A stretch of 64,000 bases of DNA from Streptomyces sp. HUAS 15-9 (GTDB taxonomy: Bacteria > Actinomycetota > Actinomycetes > Streptomycetales > Streptomycetaceae): positions 8,122,001-8,186,000 of the forward strand of contig NZ_CP106798.1 in the NCBI RefSeq assembly GCF_025642155.1, written 5' to 3'. How positions within the stretch are numbered: the stretch's first letter is position 1; each line of letters opens with the position of its first letter. Below are positions 18,220 through 27,756 of the stretch, one piece after another. The position numbers and the translations under genes were made by a program. Under the pieces are notes generated by a model. The model searched no databases. It saw only the letters and a list, made by a program, of their open reading frames with translations, and had not been told where the DNA came from.

Positions 18220-18249
18220 ATCCGGTCGAGTCCGGGTGGCACGACCACT

Positions 18250-18280
18250 TTTGACATCTTGATGGCATGCTCTGGTCAAA
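18250..18280 (+). promoter_or_regulatory. Candidate promoter or operator upstream of the M1 peptidase
   Basis: TTGACA at 18251-18256 is a perfect -35 hexamer, and GGTCAA lies 17 bases later as a poor -10. The same stretch is a dyad, TTTGAC (18250-18255) and GTCAAA (18275-18280), so it could be an operator instead. It lies about 175 bases before the M1 peptidase start. A similar TTTTGACATG occurs upstream of the sphingomyelinase-like gene. Confidence 0.4.
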
Positions 18281-18453
18281 TCTGTCACGCTTTCCGGCAG
18301 CCGTTGCCCCGACCCCAAGGGCCGCGGTGGAACACTCCCCGAGCGAACAGTCCGACCCAAACGCGCAAACCCGAGGTCGTCCACCGGCGCACCCCAGCCG
18401 GGCGGGCGGCCACCGAGCAGGCCGGAATCCCGGCCGCCGCAAAGGAGTTTCGT

Positions 18454-20313
18454 GTGAGATCGACCCCCCACAAGGCCCTCGCCGTCGGCGCAGCGGCCGT
18501 CGCCGCACTGGCCGCCGTCTCGCTTCCCGCCACCCCGGCCGGTGCCGCACCGCCCACAGCCCCGCTCGCCGCCGAGTGCACCCCGGCCCAGGTGGTCACC
18601 AACGGCGGTTTCGAGAGCGGGACTTCGCCCTGGACCCCGTCCTCGTCCGGCGTGATCACCAGCCGCAGCGGTCAGACCGCCCACGGCGGCACCAGCTTCG
18701 CCTGGCTGAACGGCGTCGGCAGCACCCACACCGACACGCTCTCGCAGAGCGTCACGATCCCCTCCGGGTGCAGCACCGCCACTCTCACTTTCTGGCTGCA
18801 CATCGACACCGCCGAGACGACCTCGTCGATCGCCTACGACAAGCTCACGGCGAAGATCGGCTCCACCACCCTGGCGACGTACTCGAACCTCAACGAGAAC
18901 ACCGGCTACGTGCAGAAGTCGTTCGACGTGTCGGCGTTCGCGGGCCAGACCGTGAACCTCGCCTTCACCGGCACCGAGGACTCCAGCCTGCAGACGAGCT
19001 TCGTCCTCGACGACATCGCCCTCGACACCTCCGGCGGTCCGACACCTCCGGCCGACTCCACCCGGACCCCGGCCGCACCCTCGTACACCGTCAGCCTGAG
19101 CAGCAACGCCGGCGGCACGGTGTGGACCGGCCATGAGAGCGTGGCCTTCACCAACGCCTCCTCCACCGCGCTCAGCGAGGTGTATCTGAGGCTGTGGGAC
19201 AACTACCACGGCACCTGCTCGGCCCCGCCGATCACCGTCAGCAATGTCACCGGCGGCACCGCGGGTGCCCTCTCCGTCGCCTGTACGGCGCTCAAGATCG
19301 ACCTGTCCTCGCCGCTGGCGCAGGGCCAGAGCGCGACGATCGGCTTCGACGTGGGCATCACCGTGCCCAGCGGCGCCGACCGCTTCGGTCACGACGGGGC
19401 CTTCAGCTTCATCGGCAACGCCCTGCCGGTCCTCGCGGTCAAGGACGGGGCCGGCTGGCACCTCGACCCGTACACCAACAACGGCGAGTCGTTCTACTCG
19501 CTGGCCGCCGACTTCAAGGTGACCCTCGACCACCCCAGCACCCTGCTCGTGCCGGCGACCGGCACATCGGTCGACACCCCCGGCTCCAGCGGCCGTACGG
19601 TCACCACCGCAACCGCCGCCAAGGTGCGGGACTTCGCCTGGGCCGCCGGGCCCTTCAGCAAGATCTCCGGCACCTCGACGGCCGGAGTCCCGGTGAACGT
19701 CTATTCCGTCTCGGGCATCAGCTCCTCCAGCGCCCAGTCGATGCTCACCACCGCAAAGTCCGCCGTGGACGCCCACGCGTCACGGTTCGGCGCCTACCCG
19801 TACGGCGAACTGGACGCGGTGATCGACAACAACTTCTGGTTCGGCGGCATGGAGTACCCGGGGTTCGTCCTCGACCTGGTCAGCACCACGGCGCTCACCC
19901 ATGAGATCGGCCACCAGTGGTGGTACGGCATCGTCGGTGACGACGAGTACAACAGCCCCTGGCTCGACGAGGCGTTCACCGACTACGCCACCGACCTGGC
20001 CCTGGGCAAGACCGGCACCAACTGCTGGAACAGCGTCTCGTGGGCCTCGTCCGCCGAGAAGATCACCAACTCGATGGCCTACTGGGACGCCCACTCGTCC
20101 CGGTACTCCACCGTGGTCTACGGCTACGGCAAGTGCGCCCTGCACGATCTGCGACGCGTCCTCGGTGATACCGCGATGACCAAAGTCCTGAAGGACTACG
20201 CCACTTCGCACTGGTACGGCGTCTCGACCACGGCCGAGTTCAAGGCGGCGGCCCAGGCCGCCACCAGCACGGACCTGACCTCGTTCTGGACCCAGCACCG
20301 CATCGACAGCTGA
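18454..20313 (+). CDS. Secreted M1-family metallopeptidase with N-terminal carbohydrate-binding-like domain
   Basis: A 619-residue exported protein starting at GTG 18454 after AAAGGAG. The signal peptide ends near PAGAAP. Residues 45-190 (VVTNGGFESGTSPW through SFVLDDIALD) form a CBM/galactose-binding-like jelly roll. After a Pro/Thr linker comes the M1 peptidase: FGGMEYPG (exopeptidase-like GxMEN variant), HEIGHQWW (HExxH zinc site) and WLDEAFTDYA (third ligand Glu). It releases N-terminal residues from peptides outside the cell. The accessory domain may tether it to polysaccharide. This is the second M1 enzyme in the window. Confidence 0.92.
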   Translation: MRSTPHKALAVGAAAVAALAAVSLPATPAGAAPPTAPLAAECTPAQVVTNGGFESGTSPWTPSSSGVITSRSGQTAHGGTSFAWLNGVGSTHTDTLSQSVTIPSGCSTATLTFWLHIDTAETTSSIAYDKLTAKIGSTTLATYSNLNENTGYVQKSFDVSAFAGQTVNLAFTGTEDSSLQTSFVLDDIALDTSGGPTPPADSTRTPAAPSYTVSLSSNAGGTVWTGHESVAFTNASSTALSEVYLRLWDNYHGTCSAPPITVSNVTGGTAGALSVACTALKIDLSSPLAQGQSATIGFDVGITVPSGADRFGHDGAFSFIGNALPVLAVKDGAGWHLDPYTNNGESFYSLAADFKVTLDHPSTLLVPATGTSVDTPGSSGRTVTTATAAKVRDFAWAAGPFSKISGTSTAGVPVNVYSVSGISSSSAQSMLTTAKSAVDAHASRFGAYPYGELDAVIDNNFWFGGMEYPGFVLDLVSTTALTHEIGHQWWYGIVGDDEYNSPWLDEAFTDYATDLALGKTGTNCWNSVSWASSAEKITNSMAYWDAHSSRYSTVVYGYGKCALHDLRRVLGDTAMTKVLKDYATSHWYGVSTTAEFKAAAQAATSTDLTSFWTQHRIDS

Positions 20314-20328
20314 CCCGCGGCGGCCGGC

Positions 20329-20357
20329 CGCGGCCGACGCCCCAGGGCGTCGCCCGC
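20329..20357. terminator. Hairpin between convergent genes
   Basis: CGACGCC (20335-20341) pairs with GGCGTCG (20346-20352) around a CCAG loop, and flanking CCGCGG/CGCGG bases extend the stem with small bulges. It lies between the convergent M1 peptidase and SpoIIE phosphatase genes, so it could stop transcription from both sides. Confidence 0.55.
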
Positions 20358-20435
20358 GGTCGGCTCGTGCCGTGCCTCAGTAGCGGTGGCCCGGCAGTTG
20401 GTCACCGAGCAGGTCGTACTCCCACTGCGCAGGTA

Positions 20436-21584
20436 CTAGTCCGGCAGGAGACACGCGGTGAGCGCGGCGGTGTCGTCGTGCAGGCCGTGCTCACTGTAGG
20501 CGAGCAGGTCGTGATGGAGCCTTTCCAGGAGCTGTCGGGGCGGTAGCGGGCCCCAGGCGCGGACGCGCTCGACGAGGGGATAGAAGGAGCCGTCCGGGGC
20601 GCGGGTCTCCGTGACGCCGTCCGTGTAGAGCAGCAACTGGTCGCCGGGGCGGAAGGCGTAGGTCTCCACGTGGTACGGCTCCCCGACGAGCACGCCGAGG
20701 TTCAGCGGCGGAGAGGACTGCCCCAGGTCCAGTTCGCGCACCTCCTCGGCACGGATGAGCAACGGCGGCGGATGGCCGCAGTTGACGACGCGGACGGCCT
20801 GCTCGTCGGCGTGGACCTCCGCGAAGACGGCGGTGACGAACCGTTCGCTCAGATCGCTCCCGGGGATCTGCTCGGCCCTGCGCGACATGCTGGTCTCCAC
20901 CCGGCCCACCAGGGCGGGCAGGTCGGGTTCGTCGTGCGCGGCCTCCCGGAACGCGCCGAGCAGGGTGGCGGCGGTCTCCACCGCGAGCAGGCCCTTGCCG
21001 CGGACGTCGCCGATGAGCAGCCGCACCCCGTGCACGGTGGGCACGGCCTCGTAGAGGTCACCGCCGATCCGCGCCTCCGCCGAGGCGGAGAGATAGAAGC
21101 TCTCCAGCACCAGGTCGCCGATCCGGCGCGGAACCGGCCGGAGCAGGACGCGTTGCGCCATCTCGGCCACGAAGCGCACATCGGCCAGGGTGCGCTCCCG
21201 TCGGATCCGGTGGGCGGCCAGGATCGTTCCCAGGGTGCCCACCAGGGCGGTACAGATGTAGGCCGCCACATAGTGCCGCTCCCACAGATATCCGACCTCA
21301 CGGCCCGCGCAGCACGGGGTACCGGCCAGGATCCCCAGGAAGACGATGGCGAACACCGTGGTGAGGGCGACGACAGCGGGTCCGTGGGCGAAGGCGGCCA
21401 CCAGAGGCAGGGCGATCAGCACGAAACTGACCGGCCACCGCACGGGCGTGATGGGCTCCAGCACCAGGACACCCACCACGTAGAGGACCGGAAGCCGGCG
21501 CAGCCACGCCGGCTCGGACGGTTGAGCCCCGGGCCCGGTCTGTGCCCGGGACCCATGACGGTCCGACTGACGCAGCCTCCACAC
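20436..21584 (-). CDS. Membrane-bound SpoIIE-type PP2C phosphatase
   Basis: A 382-residue protein with three or four N-terminal transmembrane helices (about residues 28-130) and a cytosolic PP2C/SpoIIE domain from about 160: SASAEARIGGDLYEAV, LLIGDVRGKGLLAVE, VNCGHPPPLL and the C-terminal HGLHDDTAALT with metal-binding Asp residues. No extracellular sensor domain is visible, so the membrane part itself is probably the sensor. This is a frequent Streptomyces architecture, thought to dephosphorylate anti-anti-sigma factors. Its start faces the biosynthetic operon across 300 bases. Confidence 0.9.
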   Translation of the reverse strand: MWRLRQSDRHGSRAQTGPGAQPSEPAWLRRLPVLYVVGVLVLEPITPVRWPVSFVLIALPLVAAFAHGPAVVALTTVFAIVFLGILAGTPCCAGREVGYLWERHYVAAYICTALVGTLGTILAAHRIRRERTLADVRFVAEMAQRVLLRPVPRRIGDLVLESFYLSASAEARIGGDLYEAVPTVHGVRLLIGDVRGKGLLAVETAATLLGAFREAAHDEPDLPALVGRVETSMSRRAEQIPGSDLSERFVTAVFAEVHADEQAVRVVNCGHPPPLLIRAEEVRELDLGQSSPPLNLGVLVGEPYHVETYAFRPGDQLLLYTDGVTETRAPDGSFYPLVERVRAWGPLPPRQLLERLHHDLLAYSEHGLHDDTAALTACLLPD

Positions 21585-21885
21585 ACCGAACTCCCGGACA
21601 CGATCTCAGCAGAAAGGCCAGCGTCCAGTGCCGGGCCGCGGCGCACCGGCGATTGCTCCACTCAACGGCATGTCCGGCCTGCATGCGTGGACCGCCATCC
21701 GGGTGATCTCCGAGGCATGCCCAACCTGCCGGAAACCAGGGAACACGGGCCTGTCGCGCGCTGCCGTCGCCCCGGGCGATCGATCAGGAGTGGCACCCGC
21801 ACGGTGATCGACTGAAACTGAGATCCACGGTTCGTGATCAGTAACGGGCGCAATGCCCAGTTGAAAACGTCCTCCAGGAGGTCGG
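21585..21885. promoter_or_regulatory. Divergent intergenic region upstream of the biosynthetic operon
   Basis: These 300 bases separate the phosphatase from the Dap operon and must hold the operon promoter. Near 21803-21840 GATC-centred short repeats occur (GTGATCGACTG and CGTGATCAGTAACG). I cannot identify a convincing -35/-10 pair. A weak ribosome site (AGGAGG) precedes the GTG/ATG region of the first gene near 21876-21881. Confidence 0.4.
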
Positions 21886-24441
21886 ATGGTCGAGCAGTCC
21901 TCCGGGGTCCATATATCCGGGACGAGCGCGTCGGTCGTCGACCGACTTGCGGAAGTGCTGGCAGATGTCACTTCCGTGGAACGAGTTCCGGTCGACGGTC
22001 ACTTCTTCGACGACCTCGGTGCCAACTCGCTGGTGATGGCGCAATTCTGTGCGCGGGTCAGGAAAATACCGGACCTGCCGTCCGCGTCCATGAAGGACAT
22101 CTACCGGAACCCGACGATCGAAAGACTCGCCGCGGCTCTCGCGGTGACGGATCCCGCTCCCGCCGCCTCGTCGCTTCTCTCGAAGCCATCGGCGCAGCCG
22201 GCCGCACCGACGCCGGTCACGCTGGCGAGCCGGCCCACCTATGTCCTGTGCGGAACAGCCCAGTTGTTGTTCTTCCTGGCATACTCCCTGGTCTTCGGAG
22301 TCGTCACCGCCCGCGGCTACGAATGGGTCGCGACCGGTTCGGACCTGGCCGACATCTATCTGCGCTCGCTGGCCTTCGGCGGCCTCGGTTTTCTGGCGAT
22401 GTGCCTGTTCCCGATCGCCGCCAAATGGATTCTCATCGGCCGCTGGAAACCCCGTGAGTTCCCCGTCTGGGGTCTGACCTATCTGCGTTTCTGGCTCGTC
22501 AAGGTACTGCTCCACGGCAATCCGATGGTCCTCTTCATCGGGAATCCGCTGTATGTGCTGTACCTCCGGGCGCTCGGCGCACACATCGGCAAGGGAGTCA
22601 CGATCCTCTCCCGCACCGTCCCGGTCTGCACCGACCTCATCACCATCGGGGCCGGCACGGTGATCCGCAAGGACTCGTTCTTCGTCGGCTACCGGGCCCA
22701 CGCGGGTCGTATCCAGACCGGCAGGGTCACCCTCGGCCGGGATGCGTTCATCGGGGAGAAGTCGGTCCTCGACATCGATACGGCCGTGGGCGACCGGGCG
22801 CAGCTCGGTCACTCGTCCGCCCTGCACCGCGGTCAGTCGATCCCGGACGGAGAGCGCTGGCACGGATCCCCGGCGGAGCCCACCGAGGTCGACCATGTGC
22901 GGGTCGCTCCGGCGAGGTGCGGCACCGCGCGCCGGGTCTGGTTCGGCCTGGGCACCCTGTTCCAGTTGTTCCTCCTCTACATACCGCTGGCCGTCGGCGG
23001 GCTGTACATGCTGTTCTCCGTGGTTCCGGCGCTGGGCTCACGACTGGGACCGGACTCGGCCGGAATCACGACGGGAACGCTGCTCAGCGACGCGCTGCTG
23101 CTGTCCTTCGTGACGTTCTTCGGGTTCGTCGTCCTGGGCCTCGCCGCGCTGTTCACCGTTCCGCGGTTGGTGGCCCGGGCCATCAAACCCGACAAGGTCT
23201 ATCCCCTGTACGGCTTTCACTACGCGCTGCACCTGGCGACGGCGCGCATGACGAACATCAAGTTCTTCGCCTGGCTCTTCGGTGACAGCTCGTTCATCGT
23301 GTACTACCTGCGCGGTCTCGGGTACGACCTGTCCAAGGTCGAGCAGACCGGCTCGAACTTCGGCACCGAGGTGCAGCACGAGACCCCGTTCCTGGCCTCC
23401 ATCGGCAGCGGAACCATGGTGGCCGACGGACTCTCCATCGCCAACGCGGAGTTCTCCAGCACATCCTTCCGGGTGTCCCGGACGACGATCGGTCCGCACA
23501 ACTTCCTCGGCAACAACATCGTCTACCCGGCCGGCGGCAGAACGGGCGACAACTGCCTTCTCGCGACGAAGGTGTTGATCCCTCTCGACGGCGAGATCCG
23601 CCAAGGCGTGGGTCTCCTCGGATCGCCCAGCTTCGAGATACCCCGGTCGGTGGAACGGGATTCACGGTTCGACGACCTCAGGACCGGGGACACCCTGCGC
23701 CACCGTCTCGCCGCGAAGAACCGCTACAACCTTCGCTCGATGGCCGTCATGCTGTTCGTGCGGTGGCTGTTCACCTTCGCGCTCACGCTGTTCGCCCTGC
23801 AGTCCGTCGAAGTGTACGGCTGGCTCGGACATGCGGTGATCGCCCTGTATCTGGCCTGCACGCTCGCCTTCACCGCCCTCTACTACGTGCTGCTGGAGCG
23901 CTGCATCACCTCGTTCCGCGCACTGCGCCCCAAACTGTGCTCCATCTACGACCCGTACTTCTGGTGGCACGAGCGCCTGTGGAAGGTCCCGGACCACTAC
24001 CTGAACATCTTCAACGGGACCCCCTTCAAGACCCTGATCTGGCGGATGACCGGTGCCCGCGTCGGCAGCAGGGTGTTCGACGACGGCTGCTACATGACCG
24101 AGCGGACGCTCAGCACCATCGGCGACGGCTGCACCCTGAACGCCGGGAGCAAGATCCAGTGCCACTCTCAGGAGGACGGCACCTTCAAGTCCGACACCAC
24201 CACGCTCGGTGCCGGGTGCACGCTCGGCGTCGGCGCCCATGTGCACTACGGCGTGACGATGGGCGACGGTGCCGTACTGGCGGCCGACTCCTTCCTCATG
24301 AAGGGCGAGGAAGTCCCCCCGAACGCACGGTGGGGCGGCAACCCCGCCGTGGACATGCCCGACGCCTCCGAACAGTCCTGTGGCATCGGCCCGGCAACCG
24401 CACTGCCCGCGCCCAACGGCGCCGCGAAGACGATGAGTTGA
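21886..24441 (+). CDS. Pls-type membrane synthetase without adenylation domain (T-TM-C1-TM-C2-TM-C3)
   Basis: An 851-residue protein. Residues 15-85 are a carrier (thiolation) domain with DDLGANSLVMAQ, where Ser48 would carry phosphopantetheine. Three pairs of transmembrane helices (about 122-180, 350-430 and 620-680) alternate with three hexapeptide left-handed beta-helix domains (about 220-300, 480-590 and 730-830; for example GAGCTLGVGAHVHYG). This matches the C-terminal two thirds of epsilon-poly-lysine synthetase Pls, where tandem C domains polymerise the residue at the membrane, but the N-terminal adenylation domain is missing. An adenylation domain is encoded by the next gene, 13 bases downstream. 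I infer a split polymerase acting on activated Dap. Confidence 0.88.
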   Translation: MVEQSSGVHISGTSASVVDRLAEVLADVTSVERVPVDGHFFDDLGANSLVMAQFCARVRKIPDLPSASMKDIYRNPTIERLAAALAVTDPAPAASSLLSKPSAQPAAPTPVTLASRPTYVLCGTAQLLFFLAYSLVFGVVTARGYEWVATGSDLADIYLRSLAFGGLGFLAMCLFPIAAKWILIGRWKPREFPVWGLTYLRFWLVKVLLHGNPMVLFIGNPLYVLYLRALGAHIGKGVTILSRTVPVCTDLITIGAGTVIRKDSFFVGYRAHAGRIQTGRVTLGRDAFIGEKSVLDIDTAVGDRAQLGHSSALHRGQSIPDGERWHGSPAEPTEVDHVRVAPARCGTARRVWFGLGTLFQLFLLYIPLAVGGLYMLFSVVPALGSRLGPDSAGITTGTLLSDALLLSFVTFFGFVVLGLAALFTVPRLVARAIKPDKVYPLYGFHYALHLATARMTNIKFFAWLFGDSSFIVYYLRGLGYDLSKVEQTGSNFGTEVQHETPFLASIGSGTMVADGLSIANAEFSSTSFRVSRTTIGPHNFLGNNIVYPAGGRTGDNCLLATKVLIPLDGEIRQGVGLLGSPSFEIPRSVERDSRFDDLRTGDTLRHRLAAKNRYNLRSMAVMLFVRWLFTFALTLFALQSVEVYGWLGHAVIALYLACTLAFTALYYVLLERCITSFRALRPKLCSIYDPYFWWHERLWKVPDHYLNIFNGTPFKTLIWRMTGARVGSRVFDDGCYMTERTLSTIGDGCTLNAGSKIQCHSQEDGTFKSDTTTLGAGCTLGVGAHVHYGVTMGDGAVLAADSFLMKGEEVPPNARWGGNPAVDMPDASEQSCGIGPATALPAPNGAAKTMS

Positions 24442-24454
24442 GGAGGGCCATTCG

Positions 24455-27400
24455 ATGGGAGCGCGCGTGGAGGCCGACCGGGAGTTCTGGACCGGCGTGC
24501 TGACCGCCGGTGGTTTCACCGCCGTACCGCGGTGGGTCCGCCAGCCGGTGGCCTCAGTGGCCGAGTACGAGGCGGCGGTCCCGCAGGACGTCGCGGCGGC
24601 GGTGCGCGGGCTGGCCCGGGAGTCGGGTGTCCCGCTGAGCGCGGTACTGCTGGCCGCCCATGCCAAGGTGCTGACCGCGCTGTCCGGTGAGCGGGAAGTG
24701 GTGACGGGTTATGCCGCCGGGGCCCGGGGCGGCCCGCTGCCCTGCCGGCTGACCGTCGCACCGGGGACCTGGCGCGCGCTGCTGTCGCGGGCTCATCACG
24801 TCGAGGCCGAACTGCTGGCGTTCCGCGACTTCCCGGTGACCGAGCTGCGCCGGGAGCTGGGGGTGACCGGACCGTCGTACGAGATCGTGTTCGATCCCGC
24901 CGGGGCCGAGAGCGGGCTGGTCGACGAGGCCGCACTCGGTGTCGCCTGGTGCGACGAGGGCGGGCGGCTGTTCGTACGGCTGCGGTACCGCACCCAGACG
25001 CTGGACTCCGAGTGCGCGGCCCGGATCGGGGGCTACCACCTGGCCGCACTGCGGTTGATGACGGATGACATCGATGCCGATCACTCGCGGCAGAGCCTCC
25101 TGTCGGACGACGAGGTGCATGAGCAGCTCGACGGGCTGGCCGGACCTCACCGCAGACTCCCGCAGGGCCGGGCACACGAACTGTTCGAGCAGCGGGTACG
25201 CGCGCATCCGCAGGCGGTGGCGGCGGTCCACGGCGAGCGCGAGTGGACGTACACGGAGCTCAATGCACGTGCCAACCGGCTGGCGCGGGCGCTGGTGCGG
25301 CGGGGACTGGGCCGGGAAGACGTCGTCGCGGTGGTCACCGAACGCAATCTCGACTGGCTGGCCGCGGTACTGGCGGTGTTCAAGGCCGGAGGCGTGTACC
25401 TGCCGATCGAACCGCACTTCCCCCCCGGCCGTATCACCGCGACCCTCGCGCGCGCCGAATGCCGGCTGGTGCTGACCGAGCCCGGCAGCACCGACACCCT
25501 CGACGAGGCCCTCACCGGCCTGCCCGGAGTCGAGAAGCTGCTCATCGAGGCGGCCTGCGCGGAGCAACACGTCGACGGCGACCTCGGGTTGAAGGTCACC
25601 GCCGATCAACTGGCGTACATCTACTTCACCTCCGGCTCCACCGGCGAACCGAAGGGAGCGATGTGCGAGCACGCGGGCATGCTCAACCACCTGTACGCCA
25701 AGATCGACGACCTGGACATCGCCCAGGGGCACGTGGTGGCGCAGACGGCACCGCAGTGCTTCGACATCTCCCTGTGGCAGCTGATCTCCGCGCTGCTGGT
25801 CGGCGGGCGGACGCTGCTGGTCCCGCAGGACGCGATCACGGACGTGGAGCGGTTCCTCGACACGATCGTCCGCGGCCGTGCCCGCGCGGTGCAGGTCGTG
25901 CCCTCCTACCTGGAAGTGGTGGTGTCGTATCTCGAACGGCACCCCCGGGAGCTGCCGGACCTGCGGTGTGTGTCGGTGACCGGTGAGGCGCTCAAACGGG
26001 AGCTGGTCCAGCGCTGGTTCGCGATCCAGCCGGGCATCAAGCTGGTCAACGCCTATGGCCTGACCGAGACTTCGGACGACACCAACCACGAGGTCATGAC
26101 CGAGGTGCCCGAACGCGTGCTGCTGGGCCGCGCGGTCAACAACGTGCACGTCCACGTCGTCGACGAGCACCTGTCACTCGTACCGCTGGGCGCACCAGGA
26201 CTGATCGCGTTCTCCGGTGTCTGCGTGGGGCGGGGGTATGTCAACGACCCCGAACGGACCCGCGAGGCGTACCGGGACAACCCCTACTTCCCGGGGGAAC
26301 GGCTCTACCTCGGCGGTGACTGGGGCCGCTGGCATCCCGGCGGCAAGCTGGAGTTCCTCGGCCGACGCGACAACCAGGTCAAGATCCGCGGCTTCAGGAT
26401 CGAGATCGGAGAGATCGAGAACACCCTCCTGCGGGTGAAGGGCGTGCGGGACGGCGCCGTGGTCGTCGCCGAGCGGGCCGACCAGAGCAAGCACCTCATC
26501 GCCTTCTACACCGGCCGCCGTCAGGAGACCGAGGCACTGCGCGAGGCGCTCGGTGCGGCACTGCCCGCCTACATGGTCCCCTCGGCCTTCCACTGGCAGT
26601 CGGGCCTGCCGCTGACCCCCAACGGCAAGACCGACAAGAAGGCCCTGACCGCGCTCGCCGAACAGACGCAGCCGACCGCCGAGAGCGAGACCGTCGGGCA
26701 GCCCGACCGCTGCGCCCTCACCCCCACCGAGCGGAAGCTGGCGGCCGCCTGGGCGGAACTGCTAGGGGTTCCCGAGGAACGCATCGGCCGAAGAGACCAC
26801 TTCTTCGACTCCGGAGGCACCTCACTGTCGGCGGTGAAACTCACCATCGCCCTCGACCGCGCGGTGTCCCTCAAGGACATCACCCGGCACCCGGTGCTCG
26901 CCGACCTGGCCGCGCTCCTCGACGGCGCCGGCCACAAGCGCCAGGAACTGCTCCAGCCACTGTCCGACGCGGGCGCCGCGCCGGAGTGCGCACTGGTCTG
27001 CTTCCCCTACGCGGGCGGCAACGCCGTCAACTACCAGCCCATGGCCACCGCCCTGGCGGGCAGCGGGACCGCGGTCTACGCGGTGGAGCTGCCCGGTCAC
27101 GACCTGGCCGCCCACAACGAGCCGTTCGCGGCGCTCACCCAGGTGGCCGAACAGGTCGTCACCGAGATCACCGCACTCGGCCCGGCCAGGGTCCTGCTGT
27201 GGGGCCACTCCTCGGGCGCGGCCCTCGCCGTGGAGACGGCGCGACGACTGCAGGAACGGGGGACCGAGGTCTCCCGGGTGTTCCTCGGCGCGCAGCTGCC
27301 CGGCACCGCCGCCGACCGCCGCGCCGCCGTCGACGAGCTGACCGGCCGCAGCGACGCCGAGATCGCCGCCCGGCTGACGGCCGACAGCGGCTACACCGAA

Positions 27401-27718
27401 CTCGGTGAACTCAACGCACAGCACGCCCGGCACATCGGCGCCGCCTACCGCCACGACTGCGTGTCCGCGCACCGCTACTTCGCCGACGCCCTGGAGGACC
27501 CGCCGGCTGTGAAGCTGTCCGCACCGGTCACCGTGGTCATCGCCGCCGACGACCCGAGTACGCCCGGCCCCCGCGACCGGCACCGCGCCTGGCAGCTGCT
27601 GGCCGAGCACGTGGACCTTAGCGAACTCACCGACGGCGGCCACTACTTCCTGCGCACCCGTCCGGCCGAAGCCGCGCAGATTGTCCTGGGCGCGGCCGAA
27701 TCGCTCGCCTCCTCCTGA
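24455..27718 (+). CDS. NRPS: partial C - A - T - TE, predicted to activate a basic amino acid
   Basis: 1,087 residues starting at ATG 24455 after GAGGAGG. Residues 1-215 resemble only the C-terminal lobe of a condensation domain; the HHxxxDG lobe is absent. The adenylation domain spans about 230-735, with YFTSGSTGEPKGAM, FDISLWQ, NAYGLTETSDD and NGKTDKKAL containing the catalytic Lys. By hand alignment the specificity pocket reads D-I-W-Q-S-T-A-D-D-K; the paired Asp residues would suit a positively charged side chain. The carrier domain follows (FFDSGGTSLSA, about 780), then a thioesterase with WGHSSGAAL (about 915) and a final GGHYF His. With SbnA/SbnB-type genes downstream, L-2,3-diaminopropionate is the likely substrate. 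Confidence 0.92.
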   Translation: MGARVEADREFWTGVLTAGGFTAVPRWVRQPVASVAEYEAAVPQDVAAAVRGLARESGVPLSAVLLAAHAKVLTALSGEREVVTGYAAGARGGPLPCRLTVAPGTWRALLSRAHHVEAELLAFRDFPVTELRRELGVTGPSYEIVFDPAGAESGLVDEAALGVAWCDEGGRLFVRLRYRTQTLDSECAARIGGYHLAALRLMTDDIDADHSRQSLLSDDEVHEQLDGLAGPHRRLPQGRAHELFEQRVRAHPQAVAAVHGEREWTYTELNARANRLARALVRRGLGREDVVAVVTERNLDWLAAVLAVFKAGGVYLPIEPHFPPGRITATLARAECRLVLTEPGSTDTLDEALTGLPGVEKLLIEAACAEQHVDGDLGLKVTADQLAYIYFTSGSTGEPKGAMCEHAGMLNHLYAKIDDLDIAQGHVVAQTAPQCFDISLWQLISALLVGGRTLLVPQDAITDVERFLDTIVRGRARAVQVVPSYLEVVVSYLERHPRELPDLRCVSVTGEALKRELVQRWFAIQPGIKLVNAYGLTETSDDTNHEVMTEVPERVLLGRAVNNVHVHVVDEHLSLVPLGAPGLIAFSGVCVGRGYVNDPERTREAYRDNPYFPGERLYLGGDWGRWHPGGKLEFLGRRDNQVKIRGFRIEIGEIENTLLRVKGVRDGAVVVAERADQSKHLIAFYTGRRQETEALREALGAALPAYMVPSAFHWQSGLPLTPNGKTDKKALTALAEQTQPTAESETVGQPDRCALTPTERKLAAAWAELLGVPEERIGRRDHFFDSGGTSLSAVKLTIALDRAVSLKDITRHPVLADLAALLDGAGHKRQELLQPLSDAGAAPECALVCFPYAGGNAVNYQPMATALAGSGTAVYAVELPGHDLAAHNEPFAALTQVAEQVVTEITALGPARVLLWGHSSGAALAVETARRLQERGTEVSRVFLGAQLPGTAADRRAAVDELTGRSDAEIAARLTADSGYTELGELNAQHARHIGAAYRHDCVSAHRYFADALEDPPAVKLSAPVTVVIAADDPSTPGPRDRHRAWQLLAEHVDLSELTDGGHYFLRTRPAEAAQIVLGAAESLASS

Positions 27719-27756
27719 ACCTCCAGCCCCAGATGGGCAACCGAAGGGAAACCGAG

